Positions 1 through 7,753 of a stretch of 17,781 bases of DNA are shown here, piece by piece. Position 1 is the stretch's first letter. Every line of letters starts with the position of its first letter. The stretch is from an uncultured Anaerostipes sp. (GTDB taxonomy: Bacteria > Bacillota > Clostridia > Lachnospirales > Lachnospiraceae), in assembly GCA_900756035.1 (NCBI GenBank), contig CAAEIR010000386.1, positions 1 to 17,781 on the forward strand, given 5' to 3'. The position numbers and the translations under genes are program-made. The notes beneath the pieces were generated by a model. It saw nothing but the letters and a program-made list of their open reading frames with translations, was not told the origin of the DNA and ran no database searches.

Positions 1-3000
1 TAATTACTTTAAACAGTTATTTGCACAGGTAACGAATCCGCCGATTGACGCAATTCGAGAGGAATTAGTCACATCGACGACTGTATATGTAGGAAAAGAG
101 GGTAATATTCTCGATGAGAAACCGGAAAACTGCCGTGTGCTGAAAGTAAAGAATCCGATTCTTACAGATACAGATTTATTAAAAATTAAAAGCATGAAAA
201 AAGAAGGTTTCCAGGTTGTGGAGCTTCCGATTACTTATTATAAAAACACATCTCTGGAAAAGGCATTAGACAGGCTGTTTGTAGAAGCGGATCGAGCTTA
301 TCGTGACGGAGCCAACATTATTATTCTGTCTGACCGTGGTGTGGATGAAAATCATGTTGCGATTCCTTCTTTATTAGCGGTATCTGCGATGCATCAGCAT
401 CTGATTAAGACAAAGAGACGTACATCTGTAGCTTTGATCTTAGAGAGCGGAGAACCAAGAGAAGTTCATCACTTTGCAACATTACTTGGTTACGGTGCCT
501 GTGCGGTGAACCCTTATCTTGCATTACAGAGTATCCGCAAACTCATTGATGAGAATATGCTTCATAAAGATTATTATGCAGCTGTGGAAGACTATACAGA
601 TGCTGTGCTTCACGGAATTGTCAAGATTGCATCCAAGATGGGAATTTCAACATTGCAGTCTTATCAGGGATCACAGATTTTTGAAGCCATCGGAATTAAT
701 ACCGATGTAGTAAATAAATATTTCACGAATACAGTCAGCCGTGTAGAAGGTATTTCTCTGGAAGATCTGGAAAAAGATGTGGATGCCCGTCATGCTTCTG
801 CTTTTGATCCTCTCGGACTGGAAAATGATCTGACACTGGAAAGTGCGGGAAGTCACAAATACAGAAGCGGAAAAGAACAGCATCTTTACAATCCTAGAAC
901 TATTCATACACTTCAGGTTGCAGCAAGAACCGGAAGCTATGAACTGTTTAAACAATACACAGCGATGATTAATGAAGAATTAGAGCCTGGAAATTTAAGA
1001 GGGCTGATGGAATTTAATTATCCGGCAAAAGGAATTCCGATTGAGAAAGTAGAAAGTGTGGATTCCATTGTGAAACGTTTCAAAACGGGAGCGATGTCCT
1101 ATGGTTCTATTTCCGGCGAGGCGCATGAAACTCTTGCAATCGCAATGAATCAGTTAGGCGGTAAGTCAAACAGTGGAGAAGGCGGAGAGAGACCGGAACG
1201 TCTGACCATCGGAAGAGATGGATTAAACCGCTGTTCTGCGATTAAACAGGTTGCTTCCGGACGATTCGGTGTAACCAGTGAATATCTGGTAAGTGCAAAA
1301 GAGATTCAGATTAAAATGGCACAGGGGGCAAAACCGGGAGAAGGAGGACATCTTCCGGGCAAGAAAGTCTATCCGTGGATTGCTAAGACAAGACATTCAA
1401 CAGCAGGTGTGGGATTGATTTCACCGCCGCCTCACCATGATATTTATTCCATTGAGGATTTGGCACAGTTGATTTATGACTGTAAAAATGCAAACCGCGA
1501 TGCAAGAATTTCTGTAAAATTGGTATCTGAAGCCGGTGTTGGAACAATCGCTTCCGGTGTAGCCAAAGCAGGAGCACAGGTAATTTTGATTTCCGGTTAC
1601 GATGGTGGTACCGGAGCTGCGCCGAGAAACTCTATTTACAATGCAGGACTTCCATGGGAATTAGGACTTGCAGAGGCACATCAGAATCTGTTAATGAATG
1701 ACCTTAGAAATAAAGTAATTGTAGAAACTGACGGAAAGCTAATGAGCGGAAGAGATGTAGCGATTGCGGCAATGCTTGGAGCCGAAGAATTCGGGTTTGC
1801 GACGGCACCGCTTGTAACACTCGGATGCGTTATGATGAGAGTATGTAATCTGGATACCTGTCCGGTTGGTGTTGCAACACAGAATCCGGAACTGCGCAAG
1901 AGATTTGCAGGAAAACCGGAATATGTTATTAACTTTATGAGGTTTATTGCACAGGAATTAAGAGAATACATGGCAAAACTGGGAGTTGCAACTGTAGATG
2001 AGCTGGTTGGACGTATTGATTTATTAAGACCGAACCATCTGGCAGCAGAGAAACATGTGGATTTATCAAGGATTCTTGATCAAACTTGTCAGTCAGCAGA
2101 AAAGATGGATTACACTCATAAAAAAGTATATGATTTCCAATTAGAAAAGACTGCGGATGTTAAAATACTGATGAAAGAATTTATGCCGGCTCTTGAGAAA
2201 AAACAAAAGAAGAGTATACAGATGGATGTTACGAATATTGATCGTACTTTTGGTACCATTTTCGGAGCGGAGATCACGAAGAAATGGGGAGAGCAGACTT
2301 TGGAAGATGACACCTATGTCGTAAAATGTAATGGTGCCGGAGGACAGAGTTTTGGAGCCTTCATACCGAAAGGACTGACTCTTCAATTAGTGGGAGACAG
2401 CAATGATTACTTTGGAAAAGGACTTTCCGGAGGAAAATTGGTTCTTTGTCCGCCGACCGGTGTTAAGTTTAAGGCAGAGGATAACATTATTGTAGGAAAT
2501 GTGGCTTTATACGGAGCTACCAGCGGAAAAGCTTATATTAACGGTGTTGCAGGAGAACGATTCTGTGTCAGAAATTCCGGTGCTACAGCTGTTGTAGAAG
2601 GTGTCGGAGATCATGGATGTGAATATATGACAGGCGGACGTGTTCTGGTTCTTGGCCCAACCGGAAAGAACTTTGCGGCAGGAATGAGCGGTGGAGTTGC
2701 CTATGTTCTGGATGAAGACAGCAAGCTTTACATGAATCTTAATAAGGAAATGGTTGCGATTGAGAATGTCACATCCAAGTATGATGTCATGGAATTAAAA
2801 GATATGTTAAAAGAACATGTTGCATATACAAACTCACAAAAAGGAAAAGAAATTCTGAAAAATTTTGGAGATTATCTGCCAAAATTCAAAAAGATTATGC
2901 CAAATGATTACAAGAAAATGCTGAATCTGATTGTACAGATGGAAGAACGAGGACTCAGCAGTGAACAGGCACAGATTGAGGCATTTAATATGCAGGCAAA

Positions 3001-3013
3001 TGGACAGGATTAG
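1..3013 (+). CDS. gltB: Glutamate synthase large subunit (5' truncated by window edge)
   Basis: The reading frame is open from base 2 to the TAG at 3011-3013, so about 1,000 residues are seen of a protein usually near 1,500. The N-terminal glutaminase (class II amidotransferase) domain lies outside the window. The first visible residues contain QLFAQVTNPPID, typical of the end of the GltB central domain. The FMN-binding synthase domain follows, with TGAMSYGSISGEA near 1087 and PGEGGHLPGKK near 1340. The [3Fe-4S] cysteines are seen as C-x5-C-x4-C at about 1830-1865 (GCVMMRVCNLDTCPVG). The C-terminal glycine-rich beta-helix domain runs from about 2240. With GltD it converts 2-oxoglutarate plus glutamine to two glutamates in the cytoplasm. 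The internal ATG at 137 is not the start. gltD follows after 9 bases, and its Shine-Dalgarno overlaps the gltB stop. Confidence 0.97.
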   Translation, partial: NYFKQLFAQVTNPPIDAIREELVTSTTVYVGKEGNILDEKPENCRVLKVKNPILTDTDLLKIKSMKKEGFQVVELPITYYKNTSLEKALDRLFVEADRAYRDGANIIILSDRGVDENHVAIPSLLAVSAMHQHLIKTKRRTSVALILESGEPREVHHFATLLGYGACAVNPYLALQSIRKLIDENMLHKDYYAAVEDYTDAVLHGIVKIASKMGISTLQSYQGSQIFEAIGINTDVVNKYFTNTVSRVEGISLEDLEKDVDARHASAFDPLGLENDLTLESAGSHKYRSGKEQHLYNPRTIHTLQVAARTGSYELFKQYTAMINEELEPGNLRGLMEFNYPAKGIPIEKVESVDSIVKRFKTGAMSYGSISGEAHETLAIAMNQLGGKSNSGEGGERPERLTIGRDGLNRCSAIKQVASGRFGVTSEYLVSAKEIQIKMAQGAKPGEGGHLPGKKVYPWIAKTRHSTAGVGLISPPPHHDIYSIEDLAQLIYDCKNANRDARISVKLVSEAGVGTIASGVAKAGAQVILISGYDGGTGAAPRNSIYNAGLPWELGLAEAHQNLLMNDLRNKVIVETDGKLMSGRDVAIAAMLGAEEFGFATAPLVTLGCVMMRVCNLDTCPVGVATQNPELRKRFAGKPEYVINFMRFIAQELREYMAKLGVATVDELVGRIDLLRPNHLAAEKHVDLSRILDQTCQSAEKMDYTHKKVYDFQLEKTADVKILMKEFMPALEKKQKKSIQMDVTNIDRTFGTIFGAEITKKWGEQTLEDDTYVVKCNGAGGQSFGAFIPKGLTLQLVGDSNDYFGKGLSGGKLVLCPPTGVKFKAEDNIIVGNVALYGATSGKAYINGVAGERFCVRNSGATAVVEGVGDHGCEYMTGGRVLVLGPTGKNFAAGMSGGVAYVLDEDSKLYMNLNKEMVAIENVTSKYDVMELKDMLKEHVAYTNSQKGKEILKNFGDYLPKFKKIMPNDYKKMLNLIVQMEERGLSSEQAQIEAFNMQANGQD

Positions 3014-3022
3014 GAGGAAATT

Positions 3023-4507
3023 ATGGGAAAACCAACTGGATTTTTAGATTATAGTAGAGAAGACGCCCGTGCTGAAGCTCCAAAAGAAAGAATTAAGCAT
3101 TTCAATGAATTTCATATTCCGTTGTCAAAAGAAGAACAGCAGAAGCAGGGTGCAAGGTGTATGGACTGTGGAGTTCCGTTTTGTCAGGCCGGACAGGTAT
3201 TAAACGGCATGGCTTCCGGATGCCCGCTGAATAATCTGGTACCGGAATGGAATGATCTGATTTATACAGATAACTGGGAGCAGGCATTTTTAAGATTAAA
3301 GAAAACAAATCCATTTCCAGAGTTTACCGGGCGTGTATGCCCGGCACTCTGTGAGAATGCCTGTACCTGTGGATTAAACGGAGATCCGGTCTGCTCTAAA
3401 GCAAATGAGCTTAGTATTGCAGAGTATGGATATAAGGAAGGACTTGCGAAGGCAAGACCGCCGAAATTCCGTACAGGAAAGAAAGTTGCAGTTGTAGGTT
3501 CCGGTCCGGCAGGATTATCCGCTGCCAATTCTTTAAATAAACGAGGACATGAAGTGACGGTCTATGAGCGTTCTGACCGTGTGGGGGGACTGATGATGTA
3601 TGGTATCCCTAATATGAAACTGGAAAAACATATTGTAGAACGCAAAATCAATATTATGAAAGAAGAAGGCATCCACTTTGTAACGAATACAAATGTAGGA
3701 AAAGATATCAAGCCGGATCAGCTGAAAAAAGATTACGATGCCGTAATTCTTGCCTGTGGATCTTCAAATCCGAGAAATATTGAAGTGCCGGGTCGTGAGG
3801 CAAAAGGGATTTACTTTGCAGTCGACTTTTTAAAAGCAACGACCAAGAGCCTGTTAGATTCTGATTTAAAGGATAGAAAATTCATTTCTGCAAAAGGTAA
3901 AAATGTCATCGTTATCGGAGGCGGAGATACAGGAAATGACTGTGTCGGAACTTCTGTTCGCCATGGAGCGAAAAGTGTGACACAGCTGGAAATGATGCCG
4001 AAGCTTCCGGACCAGAGAACGGAAAATAATCCGTGGCCGGAGTGGCCAAGAATCTGCAAAACAGATTACGGTCAGGAAGAGGCTGCTGCTGTATTCGGAC
4101 ATGATCCGAGAATCTATCAGACAACAGTGAAAGAGTTTAAGATGAATAAAAAAGGAGAAGTCTGCAAAGCTGTCCTTGTGACATTAGAAAGCAAGAAGGA
4201 CGAAAAAACCGGAAGAATGGCGATGGTTCCTGTGGCAGGTTCCGAAAAAGAAGTTCCGGCAGATCTCGTACTGATTGCAGCAGGATTCTTAGGAAGTGAG
4301 TCTTATGTGACAGAGGCTTTCGGTGTGAAAGTGAATGGAAGAACCAATGTTGATACTGCGGCCGGAAGTTTTGCAACCAATGTAAAAAATATTTTTACGG
4401 CAGGTGATATGCATCGCGGTCAGTCTCTGGTTGTGTGGGCGATTCGAGAGGGAAGAGATGCTGCCAGAGAAGTTGACAGCCAGTTAATGGGATATACGAA
4501 TCTGTAA
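3023..4507 (+). CDS. gltD: Glutamate synthase small subunit (NADPH, FAD, [4Fe-4S])
   Basis: The product is 494 residues, the usual size for GltD. It passes electrons from NAD(P)H through FAD and [4Fe-4S] clusters to GltB. The N-terminal cluster domain shows cysteines at 46, 49, 54 and 67 (CMDCGVPFC, GCPLNN) and again at about 106-124 (CPALCENACTCG). A first dinucleotide fold has VVGSGPAG at 157-164, for FAD. A second has VIGGGDTGND at about 297-306, for NADPH. The C-terminal FTAGDMHRGQSLVVWAI segment is typical of this flavoprotein family. The ATG at 3023 is set by AGGAGG at 3012-3017, which overlaps the gltB TAG, so the two subunits are tightly co-translated. No convincing terminator is seen in the 117 bases after the stop. 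Confidence 0.97.
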   Translation: MGKPTGFLDYSREDARAEAPKERIKHFNEFHIPLSKEEQQKQGARCMDCGVPFCQAGQVLNGMASGCPLNNLVPEWNDLIYTDNWEQAFLRLKKTNPFPEFTGRVCPALCENACTCGLNGDPVCSKANELSIAEYGYKEGLAKARPPKFRTGKKVAVVGSGPAGLSAANSLNKRGHEVTVYERSDRVGGLMMYGIPNMKLEKHIVERKINIMKEEGIHFVTNTNVGKDIKPDQLKKDYDAVILACGSSNPRNIEVPGREAKGIYFAVDFLKATTKSLLDSDLKDRKFISAKGKNVIVIGGGDTGNDCVGTSVRHGAKSVTQLEMMPKLPDQRTENNPWPEWPRICKTDYGQEEAAAVFGHDPRIYQTTVKEFKMNKKGEVCKAVLVTLESKKDEKTGRMAMVPVAGSEKEVPADLVLIAAGFLGSESYVTEAFGVKVNGRTNVDTAAGSFATNVKNIFTAGDMHRGQSLVVWAIREGRDAAREVDSQLMGYTNL

Positions 4508-4542
4508 TGATAAGATTTTCCCTGTTGTAATAAAGAAAAAGC

Positions 4543-4571
4543 TTTTCATTTGTGTTCCTTTTTGCTATATT
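4543..4571 (+). promoter_or_regulatory. Weak candidate promoter for the DUF5662 gene
   Basis: TTTTCA (4543-4548) lies 17 bases before TATATT (4566-4571). Both hexamers are imperfect. It is the best sigma-A-like match in the 117-base gap after gltD. An AAAAGCTTTT palindrome overlaps the -35 region. Confidence 0.35.
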
Positions 4572-4624
4572 ATAGAAAGTGAAGATTGTACCAGAGTGTG
4601 CAGGCGTGAGGAGCAGATGCATTT

Positions 4625-5215
4625 ATGAATATTATTGGACATTTTAAGACGATTACCAGACATAAGATTTTGGTTGCAAAGGGATGTTTTAAACTGGGAT
4701 TATATTATCAGGGCATTATGCATGATATGTCAAAATATTCTCCCACAGAATTCATTCCTGGAGTGCTTTATTATCAGGGAACTGCCAGTCCCAATAACCA
4801 GGAGCGGTTAAAGAATGGTGTATCGAAGGCGTGGCTTCACCATAAGGGACGCAATAAGCATCATTTTGAGTATTGGATTGATTACAGTCTGGACTGCAAA
4901 CAAAGAGGGCTGGTTGGCATGAAGATTCCGAAAAAATATATGGCAGAGATGTTTGTAGACCGGGTTAGTGCCGGAAAGATTTACAACGGAGATCATTTTA
5001 ATCAGAACAGTCCGTTGGAATATTTTGAACATGGAATCGGCGCCACGATTATGAGTGACACATCCAGAAGATATCTGGAAAAACTTTTGGAAATGTACGC
5101 AAAAAAAGGAGAGAAATACACCTTTGCGTATCTAAAAAAGGATTTAAAAGAAGATATCAGCGGATATGACAAGATTTCGCCGTTTTTGCCTTCGAAAAAA
5201 ATTGAGATTGGATAG
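4625..5215 (+). CDS. DUF5662 family protein, function unknown
   Basis: This 196-residue soluble protein resembles the DUF5662 family from memory of its pattern, not from a search. It has no signal peptide or membrane segment. The visible conserved-looking blocks are HDMSKYSP near residues 33-40, a histidine-rich HHKGRNKHHFEYW near 77-89, and an FVDRVSAG block near 115. The clustered His and Asp residues suggest a metal-binding, perhaps HD-like, fold; that is inference only. The start at 4625 is used because the ATG at 4617 meets a stop after three codons. Its Shine-Dalgarno is GTGAGGAG at 4606-4613, 11 bases upstream, which is a little long. It appears to be transcribed alone, between gltD and the 6S RNA gene. 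Confidence 0.75.
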   Translation: MNIIGHFKTITRHKILVAKGCFKLGLYYQGIMHDMSKYSPTEFIPGVLYYQGTASPNNQERLKNGVSKAWLHHKGRNKHHFEYWIDYSLDCKQRGLVGMKIPKKYMAEMFVDRVSAGKIYNGDHFNQNSPLEYFEHGIGATIMSDTSRRYLEKLLEMYAKKGEKYTFAYLKKDLKEDISGYDKISPFLPSKKIEIG

Positions 5216-5234
5216 ATTTTCATGTATTGGTGAC

Positions 5235-5263
5235 TTGAAAAAAATGCATACTTAAAGTATAAT
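5235..5263 (+). promoter_or_regulatory. Strong sigma-A-type promoter of the 6S RNA gene
   Basis: TTGAAA (5235-5240), a 17-base spacer and a perfect TATAAT (5258-5263) lie just upstream of the 6S RNA. The predicted transcription start is at about 5270. The match fits a highly expressed RNA gene. Confidence 0.88.
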
Positions 5264-5269
5264 AAACTT

Positions 5270-5495
5270 AAATCAAAACAAAAGCCTGGGGTGTGCGATA
5301 ACTTGCTATTTTGAACCTACATTTATTTATCAAGGGACTTCGGATAATTAACCGGATGTCAGGCCCTGTTTTTAGGGGAAGGCAGAACGTTGATTCAGAT
5401 AACCCACCTAGCTCTGCTAGGCGTCAAAATCGCGAGACCGGCATTCCCGGGTATCACGAAAGAGAAAAAAAGGGACTGTTTATACAGTCCCTTTT
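5270..5495 (+). ncRNA. ssrS: 6S RNA (SsrS-like regulator of RNA polymerase)
   Basis: 6S RNA mimics an open promoter and sequesters the housekeeping RNA polymerase holoenzyme, mainly in stationary phase. The call rests on recognised 6S features of clostridial type. The 5' segment has GTGTGCGATA followed by TTTTGAACCTACA, the centre has GGGGAAGGCAGAAC, and the 3' half has AACCCACCTAG, then GCGAGACCGGCATTCCCGGG. The ends pair: CCTGGG near 5285 with CCCGGG near 5446, continued by TGC with GCA, giving the long rod with a central bubble. The mature RNA probably spans about 5275-5460 (roughly 185 nt, normal for the family), followed by the terminator. A strong promoter lies directly upstream. A 75-codon ORF overlapping this region is not supported as a gene. 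The exact ends are not determined. Confidence 0.85.
5468..5495 (+). terminator. Terminator of the 6S RNA gene
   Basis: A perfect 12-bp stem, AAAAGGGACTGT (5468-5479) with ACAGTCCCTTTT (5484-5495), has a four-base loop. The T-run forms the end of the stem and the opposite A-run precedes it, so it could also work on the other strand. Read-through would enter the AI-2E family gene. Confidence 0.85.
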
Positions 5496-5524
5496 AAAGC
5501 TATTAAGAGGAGACGATACAATTT

Positions 5525-6664
5525 ATGAAATTTTTTAAAGAGAATGACAAAACACCATTTATTTTGGTTGCATTTGGAATCGTATTATATCTGGCTTTAA
5601 ATAATATTCAGATTTTTTTAGATGGAATTTCCTATGTGGCATCTGCTGCATTTCCGTTTATTCTTGGAAGTTGTCTGGCATTTATTATCAATGTTCCGAT
5701 GCGTTTTTTTGAAAAACGTATTTTCAAAAACGTAAAAAAAGGAAAAAGAGCGATCAGTCTGGTTGCAGCGCTTTTTTGTATTGTCGGGGTCATTCTTCTG
5801 GTTTCCGGTTTGATTATTCCGGAGATTGTAGATACCTTGTTCCGGCTTTCTAATAGTATTCCGGGATATATGAAGGAAGTGCAGGAATTTATTGAACGTA
5901 CATCCAGAGATCTTCCGGCGATGCATAAATATATAGGCGAAATGGATTTTGACTGGAATAAGATCAGCGGACAAATGATAGAATTTCTTCAAAATTGGGC
6001 AACCGGACTTTTGAATTCGACAGTCAGTATTATTTCTAATGCTGTTCAGGTTGTTGTAAGTTTTGCTTTGGGATTCGTGTTTGCATTAAATGCTTTGCTT
6101 AAAAAAGAAACTTTGTCATTTCAGGTGAAAAAGTTATTGTTTGCATTCTTGCCGGTGAAAGTTGTAAAGTACATGATTCGAGTTGGAAGACTTTCTAATA
6201 ACGCTTTTTCAAGCTTTTTATCCGGACAGTGTATGGAGGCGGTAATTTTAGGCTGTCTGATTTTTGCGAGTATGAAAGTGTTTAGCATTCCTTATGCAGT
6301 GTTAATTGCAGTATTTATAGGTATTACGTCACTGATTCCGATTGTCGGAGGTTTTATTGGGTGCTGGGTCGGTGTTCTCTTAATTCTGATGGTAAACTGG
6401 CAGCAGGCAATTCTCTTTATTATCGTGTTTGTTGTGGTACAGCAGATAGAAGGCAATTTGATTTATCCGCATGTAGTAGGGAATTCTGTAGGCTTGCCGG
6501 CAATCTGGGTATTGGTTGCAGTAACAATCGGAGGAAATATTGCGGGAGTTGTGGGAATGATTTTCAGTATACCGCTTTGTTCCGTCTTATATCAGCTTCT
6601 TACGGAGGTTGTTAATAAACAATTAAAGAAAAAGAATCTCGAAAATGCCGCAAGGGAAGTATAA
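5525..6664 (+). CDS. AI-2E family (PerM/YdiK-like) membrane transporter
   Basis: This polytopic membrane protein of 379 residues is the usual length for the family. Hydrophobic segments lie at about residues 11-29, 36-56, 76-99, 160-190, 236-262, 263-290, 293-307 and 325-358. A soluble loop of about 60 residues sits between the third and fourth. Family-like signatures are SLIPIVGGFIG near 269-279 and QIEGNLIYPHVVGN near 307-320. The family is named for autoinducer-2 export, but many members have other or unknown roles, such as ion antiport, so the substrate is left open. AAGAGGAG at 5505-5512 lies 12 bases before the ATG. No separate promoter is obvious after the 6S terminator, so expression may rely on read-through of the 6S unit; this is inference. 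Confidence 0.9.
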   Translation: MKFFKENDKTPFILVAFGIVLYLALNNIQIFLDGISYVASAAFPFILGSCLAFIINVPMRFFEKRIFKNVKKGKRAISLVAALFCIVGVILLVSGLIIPEIVDTLFRLSNSIPGYMKEVQEFIERTSRDLPAMHKYIGEMDFDWNKISGQMIEFLQNWATGLLNSTVSIISNAVQVVVSFALGFVFALNALLKKETLSFQVKKLLFAFLPVKVVKYMIRVGRLSNNAFSSFLSGQCMEAVILGCLIFASMKVFSIPYAVLIAVFIGITSLIPIVGGFIGCWVGVLLILMVNWQQAILFIIVFVVVQQIEGNLIYPHVVGNSVGLPAIWVLVAVTIGGNIAGVVGMIFSIPLCSVLYQLLTEVVNKQLKKKNLENAAREV

Positions 6665-6711
6665 TTCCCGGAGAAATGCTTATAATACCTTTTATAAAGG
6701 AGGTATTTACA

Positions 6712-6888
6712 ATGGATCGAGAACAGGTTATTTGTCCTTGTCTTGATGTTACAGCAGGACAGATTATGGATGCATATGAAGAAGGAGCCACTACAGTCGA
6801 TGCGATCAAAGAGATTACAGGCGCAGGTACTGTGTGCGGAGCATGTATTGATGAGATCGAAGACCTTTTGAGCGAATTAAAAGGATAA
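6712..6888 (+). CDS. Small BFD-like [2Fe-2S]-binding protein
   Basis: The product is 58 residues and resembles the bacterioferritin-associated ferredoxin (BFD)-like [2Fe-2S] domain. The cysteine layout is C-P-C near residues 8-10 and C-G-A-C near 42-45 (TVCGACIDEIEDLL), with a helix-turn-helix-like stretch between them. It may be a stand-alone electron carrier or an Fe-S partner protein; no partner gene is visible. The start at 6712 is chosen over an in-frame ATG at 6676 because AAAGGAGGT (6696-6704) sits 7 bases before it, and the upstream ATG has no ribosome binding site. A TATAAT at 6681-6686 could be its -10 element, but no good -35 is seen, so co-transcription with the upstream gene is equally possible. 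Confidence 0.85.
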   Translation: MDREQVICPCLDVTAGQIMDAYEEGATTVDAIKEITGAGTVCGACIDEIEDLLSELKG

Positions 6889-6915
6889 AAACATGCAGAT
6901 TCTATGAAAAAAATG

Positions 6916-6944
6916 TTGACAGCATCTCTGATAGATGATATTAT
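6916..6944 (+). promoter_or_regulatory. Promoter of the tRNA-Leu gene
   Basis: A perfect TTGACA (6916-6921) is followed by a 17-base spacer and TATTAT (6939-6944). The predicted start near 6951 leaves about 13 bases of 5' leader for RNase P to remove. Confidence 0.85.
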
Positions 6945-6963
6945 ATTCAAGGTTGAGAGATGC

Positions 6964-7047
6964 GCCGATGTGTCGGAACTGGCAGACGAGACAGACTCAA
7001 AATCTGTTGTCCTTGCGGGCGTGTGGGTTCGAGTCCCACCATCGGCA
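6964..7047 (+). tRNA. tRNA-Leu, anticodon CAA
   Basis: This 84-base class II tRNA folds completely. The acceptor stem is GCCGATG with CATCGGC, plus discriminator A at 7047. The D stem is TCG/CGA with a GG-containing loop. The anticodon stem ACAGA/TCTGT encloses CTCAAAA, giving anticodon CAA, which reads UUG. A long variable arm, GTCC-TTGC-GGGC, is typical of leucine tRNA. The T arm is GTGGG-TTCGAGT-CCCAC. No CCA is encoded: TTA follows the discriminator, so CCA must be added after transcription. It is a single tRNA with its own promoter and terminator. Confidence 0.97.
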
Positions 7048-7049
7048 TT

Positions 7050-7081
7050 AAAAAATCCACGTAGATGCGTGGATTTTTTTT
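7050..7081. terminator. Bidirectional terminator shared by tRNA-Leu and the Nudix gene
   Basis: Stem TCCACG (7056-7061) pairs with CGTGGA (7068-7073) around the loop TAGATG. It is extended by six A:T pairs, with an A-run on the left and eight T on the right. It terminates the tRNA on the plus strand. It also sits one base beyond the stop codon of the convergent Nudix gene on the minus strand. Confidence 0.9.
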
Positions 7082-7082
7082 G

Positions 7083-7694
7083 TTATAAGCGAAGAAATGC
7101 AAAAGGATCTTCCGGATGGCTTTGCAAAAAGTGTAGCAGCAGATAATATGCTTTTACGGACAGATTTTCTTCCTTTAGGATTCTCCTTGCCTCTTCTTTA
7201 TCTACCAGACATACACTTAAGTCTTCATTTGGTTCCAAATGATCTAAATTCGGCTTTCCGGAGGCAGTTCCGTAGACGGTACAGTTGGTTTCATCTGTCA
7301 TCCCTGCGGATGAAAAATGAGGACGGTGTAAAAATTCTTCACATTGTACCGGGGTAAATGTCAGTCCGGTTTCTTCCATCATTTCACGTATAGCAGTATT
7401 TTTTACAGATTCCCCCGGATCAATCAGTCCTGCCGGAAGTTCATAAATATAATCGTTTAATGGGTAGCGGAACTGGCGTACCATAATCAGCTGATCGTTG
7501 GAATCTCCGAAAAGGCTGTAGATTACTACGCCATCGGGAGAAGGAGTCTTTGTGGCAGCCATCATCGAATCTTTTGTTTTTCGACTGGCAACATAATAAG
7601 GATGAGTTTTTCCGAATTTGTTCTCGGCTTCCAGCTCATATAGATTTAAAAATCTGACATCAGTTAAAGGTTTAATGTTGTTTACTTTACTCAT
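7083..7694 (-). CDS. Nudix hydrolase (ADP-ribose pyrophosphatase-like)
   Basis: The 203-residue product has a complete Nudix box at about residues 89-111: GLIDPGE, seven residues, then REMMEETGL. All catalytic glutamates are present. The preceding YIYELPAG block resembles ADP-ribose pyrophosphatases (NudF type), which cleave ADP-ribose to AMP and ribose 5-phosphate; the exact substrate is inferred. The start is placed at the ATG complementary to 7692-7694 (MSKVNN), because GGGAGGT (complement of 7701-7707) lies 6 bases upstream. The upstream in-frame ATG at 7709 overlaps that ribosome binding site and would be a mis-start. The gene is convergent with tRNA-Leu and divergent from the DUF4362-rrf2 pair. 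Confidence 0.93.
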   Translation of the reverse strand: MSKVNNIKPLTDVRFLNLYELEAENKFGKTHPYYVASRKTKDSMMAATKTPSPDGVVIYSLFGDSNDQLIMVRQFRYPLNDYIYELPAGLIDPGESVKNTAIREMMEETGLTFTPVQCEEFLHRPHFSSAGMTDETNCTVYGTASGKPNLDHLEPNEDLSVCLVDKEEARRILKEENLSVKAYYLLLHFLQSHPEDPFAFLRL

Positions 7695-7711
7695 AAAATT
7701 ACCTCCCATTT

Positions 7712-7753
7712 AAATCTATTGTAAATCATAGGAAGGTGATTGACAATAGATTT
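7712..7753. repeat. Near-perfect 17-bp palindrome in the divergent promoter
   Basis: AAATCTATTGTAAATCA (7712-7728) and TGATTGACAATAGATTT (7737-7753) are inverted copies with one mismatch, separated by the 8 bases TAGGAAGG. The palindrome covers promoter elements for both directions between the Nudix gene and the DUF4362 gene. It fits an operator for a dimeric regulator or a symmetric divergent promoter; its role is inferred. Confidence 0.85.
7718..7746 (-). promoter_or_regulatory. Promoter of the Nudix gene
   Basis: Read on the minus strand, TTGTCA (complement of 7741-7746), a 17-base spacer and TACAAT (complement of 7718-7723) form a good sigma-A promoter. The predicted start near 7711 gives a short leader of about 17 bases that contains the GGGAGGT site. 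Both hexamers lie inside the palindrome arms. Confidence 0.7.

Noticed and set aside
5311..5538. 75-codon open frame across the 6S RNA
   Set aside because: No ribosome binding site, and its codons coincide with structured 6S RNA and its terminator.
6654..6669. GGGAA/TTCCC hairpin at the AI-2E stop codon as a terminator
   Set aside because: The stem is only 5 bp with no T-run, so termination is not supported.
6904..7146. 80-codon open frame across the tRNA-Leu
   Set aside because: It reads through the tRNA promoter, tRNA and terminator; it has no ribosome binding site and its product is an artefact.
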